DNA of 64,000 bases, taken from positions 30,650,289-30,714,288 of the forward strand of contig CM030365.1 in assembly GCA_017893485.1 (NCBI GenBank), read 5' to 3'. Below the pieces are notes generated by a model. It saw only the letters and a program-made list of their open reading frames with translations. It did not search any database and had not been told where the DNA came from. The translations under genes were made by a program, and so were the position numbers. The stretch is from Hemerocallis citrina. Lineage: Eukaryota; Streptophyta; Magnoliopsida; Asparagales; Asphodelaceae. Below are positions 57,318 through 64,000 of the stretch, one piece after another (the first letter of the stretch is position 1; every line of letters starts with the position of its first letter).

Positions 57318-60300
57318 TGTAACCCCTGTTTTTTGTTTTTCGTATTCTTGGTGTATTTTTCTTCCTTCTAGAGTATTTATACTCTTCTTGTATTTTGGAC
57401 CGTATATTGCAGTTGTTTTCAATATATATTCATTTTGTTCATTTTTGATCTTCTTGTGATTGATTTTTCTTTCCCTTGATTTGTTCTTGATCGTTATTAT
57501 TATTTCGCTCTTTATTTGGTTCTTGTACTCTTATTTCGTTCTTGGGTGCTCGTGGTGTTTTGGTTGCTAATCCTATTGCTTTTGATCCGTAACTATCTAC
57601 CAATACCAAATTACCATACAATCCTATTTTAAATCCTATTAAACCAAATCTCCTACTACTCCTCCTAATAAACCCAAACTACACCCATTAACCCAAATAC
57701 ACACAACCCTAAACTAAACCCTATATGACTCCCCTACCAAAACCCTAACCCTAATCACTACCGACCTCTCCCTCTCTCTCTGTTTGCGCCGTCAACACTC
57801 CGACCCCCTTGCCGACTTCCCCTACTCCCGCCTGCACCCCCAACCCGACCAACACCCTAGCCGCCAGCCCCGACTCCCGAGCACCACCATCTCCCCATCT
57901 CCGTTTCTCTTCGTGTCTCCCCTTCCGCCGGCATCGACAACAGCATCAAGAGTAGTAGCGCCAGTATCCAGCACCGCTGTCCCCCCTCCCGCCCATTTCT
58001 CTCTATCTCTATCTCTTGGTTTTGCAAGTGCACGTAGGTTGCACGTGTGGTTGTGGATCGCTTTGGTTCGTGATCTTTGTCCGTGGGTTTTGTTTGTTAC
58101 CGGGATCCATTCCCGTTATTCCTGGTGTTCATTTCGTCTTCGGTTAAGGCAAGTAACTTGTACTCAATTCCTTTGTATGATACAAGTCATAAATTCCGCT
58201 TGTAGTGTAGTTGGGTTCTAGAAACAACTCGTGTGTGATGTATTTTGATGAGTATTGTCTCTATAGTGCTATTTGAACATAGTTGTCCTACGACACAAAT
58301 TCGACATGAAACAACTTATGTTTTGACCGTTCTTGATGTGATTATATTTGTGAGATAATTATGAGAATTTATGTGTTTGTTTGGATCCATGTGATATACT
58401 TTTTGTGGACATGCTATATTTCCTATTTCATGATGTTTGGACACTTGGTACACCCTATAATATGTTTATTTGTGTTTGGAACGAGTTTCGTATGTTGTAT
58501 ATTGATTTGTTGTTAAGAGAAAAATATGTACTTTGTCAACGATCAGTTTTGATTGGTAATTTCGACCATATTAAGGTCAGTATTTGAAATTATTTTGTGA
58601 ACATGATTTGTAGATGATTCTATCTATTTTCCAACCCTTTCGACGGAACACAGTTTCGATTCTTGGTTTGCGAATTATGTCTATTTTACAACAGAGGTGT
58701 ATTATATTTTAGATTTCGTTTCTTGATGATTTCGATGACTAAACTATTTTGATACTAGTGCTAAGCATATTATTTTGATACTAGTGCTAAGCATATTATT
58801 TTGATATGAAATTTTGCACAGTATTTCTATATCTGTTTAGAGATTACCCAGAACTTTGGTGGATTTTATTGATGAGATTTATATGTCGTTTTATGCTTGT
58901 TTATAAAAACTGTACTTGTTTGATTTTGCTCGCTGTTCTGTAAAGATTTTTATTTTCACCATAGTTTCTTTCCCTGTATGAAAAATATTTGTGAATATGA
59001 AAGTTAGCCTATTTTGTCTATTTTCATCTCCCTTTGGCGGATTTGGATTTCGTTTCACGGTTTGCGAGATATTACAGTTTCCGTACAGCAGTGTTGGGAA
59101 TTCCAGATTTGCCAAACTATCGTTTCTTGATGTTTTCTGATTTTTGTTGGCTAAACTAATCTTACTAAAAAATTATAAAACTTAAATTTTGATACTAGAC
59201 ATATAGTGAAATACCCCAGATTTTTTCTGGAATTATTTGATGTGTTTTGATGCTGCTTTCCTGACTGTGAATTCGATTTACTAATTTATGGCTGAACATA
59301 TTTTCTGGTTTCAAATCTGTTTTGGGTTATGTTTTTCTAAAACAATATATGGCTTATATGTATTCGTTGGATTTGGTTGGAAGTCTATTTTCCAGAATCT
59401 CTGATGGATTCAGGTTTCGATATTTGTGGTAGCGGGAATCGTTGTTTTAGTACTGTACTATCGTGCTGTCCTGAATTATGAAGTACTCTATTTTGTTTTG
59501 TTATGTGACTACTTACCATCTGTACATGCTTATCTGTTATTCTGAACTTGTGGGTCATTATATCATGCTAGATTTACTCTGTTTCATGCACATACACATC
59601 TGTATGATTATAATTATAAAATGATCAAGCCGGGGTTTATGAGAAAGATCTAGTAGTGGGAAAGCATAGAAATGTGTACTTAGAAGGGCTCCTGTGTTTC
59701 CCATATGATCATCTGTTATCTGTTATTCTGTACCCTGTTTGTATTACTTTCTATAGGAAGGTGTATGGAAGAAGAGAACTACTAGATTCTATCTGTCTGT
59801 CTGGATCTATTATCTGATATCTGTCTGAACTCTGAGTACACAGCCCTATATGATCCCCTACGAAATCTATAAACGTAACTGTTTTGAATGTAGCAACCAT
59901 GTGATATAAGGATAGCACATGAAGTGCTACCTAGTTAGTAATTAATACAAGACTTATAAGAATCTGAATCTGACATTTGTATCTGTATCTGATATCTGAA
60001 TCTGTTATCTGAATCTGTTATCTTATTTTCTGATTATCTGATTATCTGATCATCTGTTATCTGTCTGAAACTATCACTTGACACCATTAATTTGCACTAT
60101 CTGTATATCTGTCTGCATGCTATTTGACTTTTGACATGTTAGTATACTATGCTAGTTGATTTTGCTATACCATGCTATATCTGTTCTGCTATTATTTGGA
60201 TTTGTTAGTTTTCCTTGTACTTGTATCCTGCATTAAAAGCGGTCCGTAACTTGCATTGATGGGTACTTATTTTCTTTTTCCTTCTCCTGCAATTTATTGA

Positions 60301-60694
60301 TTGCAGATCAGGATGGTCGTTTGCCCGATGGTATTGGAGAAATGAAATATTAATGCTGAACTTCTTTTGCTATTATTATTATCTGTTGCTTTTGAATTGT
60401 GTATTTGAGTACTTGGATTTTATTTGTATTTGGGCAATGTAACCCAGGATATTAACTTGTTCGGATCTATTTATTTGAGACTATTATATTATTGGTTTTC
60501 AATTAATTTTTGTCGGCACTTTGTTTTGTTTTGAGATTTATATATCTGTGTGAGGATGATTCTTTTGGCTTTCGACTCTGATTATTCTGAGATTTGTTGT
60601 AAGATTCTGAACAACTTATGGATGATGCAAATCATTCTCTGGATTGAGTCGCGTATCCGTATTCCGTATTCTTTTTGGGAAGCGGGGCATGACA
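57318..60694 (+). mobile_element. 5' LTR (LTR C, 3377 bp) of a plus-strand Tekay element
   Basis: Starts TGTAACCCCTGTTTTTTG at 57318, exactly where Tat-2 stops, and ends TTGGGAAGCGGGGCATGACA at 60694. Followed by a primer-binding site and gag, so it is a 5' LTR. Contains a CT-rich leader (57700-58020), GGGATCCATTCCCGTTATTC and repeats at 59705-60070. Same family as LTR A. Confidence 0.85.
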
Positions 60695-60704
60695 AGGCTT
60701 TTAG

Positions 60705-60717
60705 TGGCATTAGAGCC
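60705..60717 (+). promoter_or_regulatory. Decayed primer-binding site, initiator tRNA-Met
   Basis: TGGCATTAGAGCC differs from TGGTATCAGAGCC by two transitions. It lies 10 bases after the LTR. Confidence 0.7.
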
Positions 60718-61363
60718 CAGGTTTGGCTAATGTATTTGTTGCCTAATATGTTAGACAAGCTTGGCTCGTACTGGGATCTACACAACATTTCATCAACCAC
60801 ACACAAATATATATATATGCGAAATGAAATTTTTACCAACTCGGATCCGAATGATGATTGTTTTGATTTTTGTGCAGATTATGGCTCGTAGGGGTTCTTC
60901 TCAGTCTCAGCCTGATCCGATTGAGGCTGTCACTACTGTGCTCGAGCGGCTGATTAATCAGCAGCAGAACCACAGTGATCTAGTGATGGCTGCTCTGGAA
61001 GCTTCTCGGGGTCAGATTCCCGCTGTGCCTGTGCAGGCTGCTCTTCCGCCTCGTCCAGGTACAATCACAGATTTCATGAGGCTGCATCCCGATTATTTTT
61101 TCGGTACTGAGATGCCTTTGGAGGCGGAACACTGGTTGATTCGGACTGAGCGCTTGCTGTCAGCGGCTCGTGTTGCCGAGGCTGATAGGGTGGATGTGGT
61201 TTCCATCTAGTTGGTAGATCTGGCTCATATCTGGTGGATGGCCGAGTCCGAGCGACTTGAGAGGCCTATTGCTTGGGCTACCTTCACTCGGGAATTCTTG
61301 GAGAAATTCTTTCCCAGTAGTACTCGAGTTAAGATGGAGCAGCAGTTCCTGGCCCTTAAACAG

Positions 61364-61440
61364 GTTAAGTCATTATTCTATTTTGGAATTTGTTACATAA
61401 TTGTTCAAACAATGTTGTAACATGAGAATTCTTGCAACAG
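61364..61440 (+). other. Intron-like insertion 1 in gag (77 bp)
   Basis: CAG/GTTAAG donor and TTGCAACAG/G acceptor; AT-rich; removing it rejoins LKQ/GSRS in frame (phase 0), exactly within a conserved Gag motif that is continuous in the minus-strand Tekay-like element. Confidence 0.65.
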
Positions 61441-62068
61441 GGTTCCAGGTCTATAGATGAGTACGCCACTGAGTTTACTAGACTTAGCCGCTTCGCTGCC
61501 ATTCTTGTTGCTACTGAAGAGGATAGGGCTTGTAGATTCACGAATGGGCTTGAGCAGGATATCAAGAGGCATCTTGTCTCTATCCGTTTGCGTACTTATG
61601 CCGAAGCTCTTGAGGTAGCTCGAGCTCAGGGGTAAGCTCGTGGTGGTTCGACTTCTTCTCAGCGGACTATTCTCGCTGCTATTGCTAGGCCTTCTGTTGG
61701 TCCTGTTCGGAGGCCTATGCATGCCCATCCTGTCAGGGCAGCTCCGTATCCTTCTACTGATTTTTCGAGGGGTGGTTTTTGCAAATTTTGCTAGATCTCT
61801 GGGCATGAGCGTAAGAAATGTTTTCGTGCCTCTCGTCGATGCTTTAGGTGTGGTGCTACCAATCATTCCGTGCGGGATTGCCCGCAGCAGCTTGTGGCTC
61901 TTCCAGCCAGGGGTCCTGTCTAGTAGGCAGCTCCAGCTCATGGTCCAGTTAGGCCACCACTGCCTCCTCAACGACAGATTTCCGGTCAGAGGGCCGTTGT
62001 TGCGAGGAAAGGTCAGGCTTTCAACTTGATTGCTGTGGATGCTGAGACAGCTGATGGAGTTGTGGCAG

Positions 62069-62229
62069 GTATATTTTGCTTTTGTTGTTTTGTTGCTTTG
62101 CTTTTTCTTTTGTTCCTTTCCTTGTTTTTTCTTGGTCTTGCTTTATTTCTTTCTGTTATCTTCTGCATTGTTGTTTTCCCTCACCCTTGATTGTCTGCTT
62201 TTCTTTTCTCCTTGTCTTTGCTTCCTTAG
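62069..62229 (+). other. Intron-like insertion 2 between Gag and protease (161 bp)
   Basis: GCAG/GTATAT donor and CTTCCTTAG/G acceptor; very T-rich; removal gives VVAG/VVCSFPAHVLFDSG in frame (phase 1). Without splicing the frame meets a stop. Confidence 0.65.
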
Positions 62230-62906
62230 GTGTTGTTTGCTCTTTTCCTGCCCATGTTCTCTTTGATTCTGGGGCAACCCATTCTTTTGTATCCTCTCGA
62301 TTTGTGGCTCGCCATTAGTTGGATTGTAGTAATATGTCAGAGGCTTGGAACATTTTGACAGGTGGTGGTGTTGTCATTTGTTCTCGTGAGTGCAGGTAAT
62401 GTCCCGTTATTATTGGGGACGCAGATTTCAAAGCCAACCTAATTATAATTGGGAATTCAGGATTCGACGTCATTCTGAGTATGGATTGGTTGGGTGAAAC
62501 CCATGCCATTATTGATTGCCGTGCCAAGAAGGTTGTTTTCAGAATTAAAAATCGAGCAGAATTTGAGTTCCATGCTAGGGAGTCTTCTCTTGGCCGAGCA
62601 AAGACTGCAGTGGTACAGGTGAATTTTGCGATGGAATTGCCCTTAGGCTGTGAGGCTGCGCCTCTTGTAGTCCAGGATTTCTTAGATGTTTTTCCAGATG
62701 AGTTTCCTGGCTTACCGCTGATAGGGATGTGGAGTTCGGTATTGATGTTCAGCCGGTACTGCGCCGATATCGAAGATTCCTTACAGGATGTCACTGGTTG
62801 AGCTAGCAGAGCTTAAGGTGCAGATTCAGGAGTTGCATGATTTAGGTTTCATCAGACCAAGTGTTTGCCTTGGGGTGCTCCGGTCCTTTGTGTCAACAAG
62901 AAGGAT

Positions 62907-64000
62907 TGTAACGCCCCGATTTCCAGTAACTGGGAAACCGTGACATAAGCCAGAATCTTTGCCTTCAAATGCATCTCAACACAGTAAATAATACGGAAAT
63001 TTAAACACTTTTATTGCCATTAGAGTTATTACATCAATAATTACAAAAATCAATTGTCATATCAAACTGTAACGCCTGCCCCCTTTTTCTTTTGACTTCA
63101 AAATTCAATTCTTTCAATTTTTACATCACTTTAAACATAACCTAAGATAGTTATATTCGAAGAAAATTTTGGCAAAGTTTCCCTTGAACTTTCTGCCCTG
63201 AAACACAAAAAGCTTGCGGAATTCTGCTCTAAATTCCGTAGCTCACATCACAGACAATAATATCATGGGCTCCCCAGGCCAAAGGGAGCAGAATCACACA
63301 TGTAATATAAATATCATGCTCTGGGGGCCAAACTCATAATAGGATATCAATTATCAATTAAAAACCATAAATTTCTTTGAAAACGTAGTAAAGTTTTTAG
63401 AAGATAACTTATAAAACATACCACAGGACCCGATACTCCACAACGAGATGGGTACGGGCCAAAAACATATCATGCCACTCCACACTATTACTCATCATCA
63501 TCATCCACGTACTTATACATCTAAAATACAATTTAAATCATAAATTTCACTATTCACATAATTAAACATTAAACAACAATTTTAAAATAAAAGCACCACT
63601 CCACAGAGTTTACACCTCACTTCTGCACAGCTGAGGACCTGTAACAGTAGGGGATCTAGGGTAGTCCAGGGACTCCTTAACCCCCCTAACACTAAGGGGT
63701 TAGCCATTTCTGGAGTGAGTATATTTTACTAATCAAGCAAATAAATTAAACTTTATAAGTAAAAACAGAACAACTTACGAATAACAAGATAATCAAATTT
63801 TACTTGACATCTGAACATGTAAACATCATAAATGGGATTTCACATCAAATACTTTCTGAGTCATCACCTGTATGTATATCCATACCCGCTCAAAACATAC
63901 TTATCTTTAGTTGGAAATCATTGACAAATTAGTCGCTTAACGCTCATCACTTTATGCCTTATACAAATATTCCTATTGCTTTACTTTCCCATAAAGCTTT
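62907..64000 (-). mobile_element. Chromoviral LTR E, runs off the window
   Basis: The left edge TGTAACGCCCCGATTTCC sits in the RT of the plus-strand Tekay element. Sequence order resembles the minus-orientation LTRs (cf. 7431 onward), so its 5'-3' runs leftward. No primer site lies left of it, so it is a solo LTR or the left edge of a minus element after a target. A second TGTAACGCC occurs at 63069, possibly another nested end. No gene seen to 64000. Confidence 0.65.

Larger units (their letters stand above)
60881..62906 (+). pseudogene. Gag-protease-RT start of the plus-strand Tekay element, with two intron-like insertions
   Basis: From ATG 60881 (MARRGSSQSQ). Gag core: DFMRLHPDYFFGTEMP, LAHIWWMAESERL, WATFTREFLEKFFP, FLALKQ then, after an intron-like 61364-61440, GSRSIDEYATEFTRLSRFA. 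Two zinc knuckles follow (CKFC..SGHERKKC and CFRCGATNHSVRDC). After a second intron-like stretch (62069-62229) the protease has LFDSGATHSF and VILSMDWL, then the RT lead-in DVFPDEFPGLP and [14 protein letters not shown]. Six in-frame stops are mostly where CAA or CAG (Gln) is expected, i.e. C-to-T changes. LTR E cuts the RT after VNKKD at 62906. Two knuckles instead of one is unusual. Confidence 0.8.

Noticed and set aside
41477..60694. LTR A and LTR C as the two ends of one element
   Set aside because: LTR C is followed by a primer site and gag, so it is a 5' LTR; the DNA between them is LTR B and Tat-2, not the internal region of that element, and flanks share no TSD.

Overview
The window is angiosperm nuclear DNA made almost entirely of transposable elements. 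The evidence is plant Ty3/gypsy lineages (Tekay-type chromoviruses with LTRs of about 3.3 kb, and Tat elements with a second RNase H), a SIRE-like Ty1/copia end, plant hAT elements, Helitrons with CTAG ends, (TA)n-flanked MITEs, and plant-type GT-AG introns. No intact host gene was found. The species cannot be named from this sequence; the setting looks like repeat-rich heterochromatin.

Layout. 1-2030 is the 3' end of a SIRE-like copia element with a broken extra ORF. 2031-3539 holds two chromoviral LTR fragments in opposite orientations. 3540-4890 is a cluster of two related MITEs, a Helitron and TA microsatellites. 4889-20309 is a hAT element (hAT-A) whose transposase gene is split by a minus-strand Tekay-like element (7047-18994). 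20316-35338 is a Helitron split by a second hAT (hAT-B, 20982-35315, TSD TCCACGGG), which is itself split by a young Tat element (Tat-1, 21328-34929, TSD ATTTC). 35361-35905 is another Helitron. 36005-37205 is a LINE remnant carrying a Harbinger-like MITE. 37220-41476 is a mosaic of exon fragments from unrelated nuclear genes (GUF1/LepA, Rab GDI, phosphoribulokinase) plus a Tat solo LTR. 41477-47660 is two chromoviral LTRs. 47661-57317 is an old Tat element (Tat-2) split by a 3.5-kb chromoviral solo LTR with perfect TSDs. 57318-62906 is a plus-strand Tekay element with two intron-like insertions in gag-pol, cut by another minus-strand LTR that runs off the window.

How the parts work together. 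Each autonomous element carries its own machinery: Gag, protease, reverse transcriptase, RNase H and integrase, or a hAT transposase. Nearly all are broken by stops or frameshifts. Tat-1 is the youngest: its LTRs differ at 5 of 659 positions, and the only pol lesion seen is one missing base in a C run. It also carries, on the opposite strand, a three-exon ORF of about 648 codons that is still open, and two tandem-repeat arrays whose units fold into hairpins. The stem of the 3'UTR hairpin covaries between Tat-1 and Tat-2, which suggests a selected RNA or DNA structure. The minus-strand Tekay LTRs contain two tRNA-like modules with Pol III A and B boxes.
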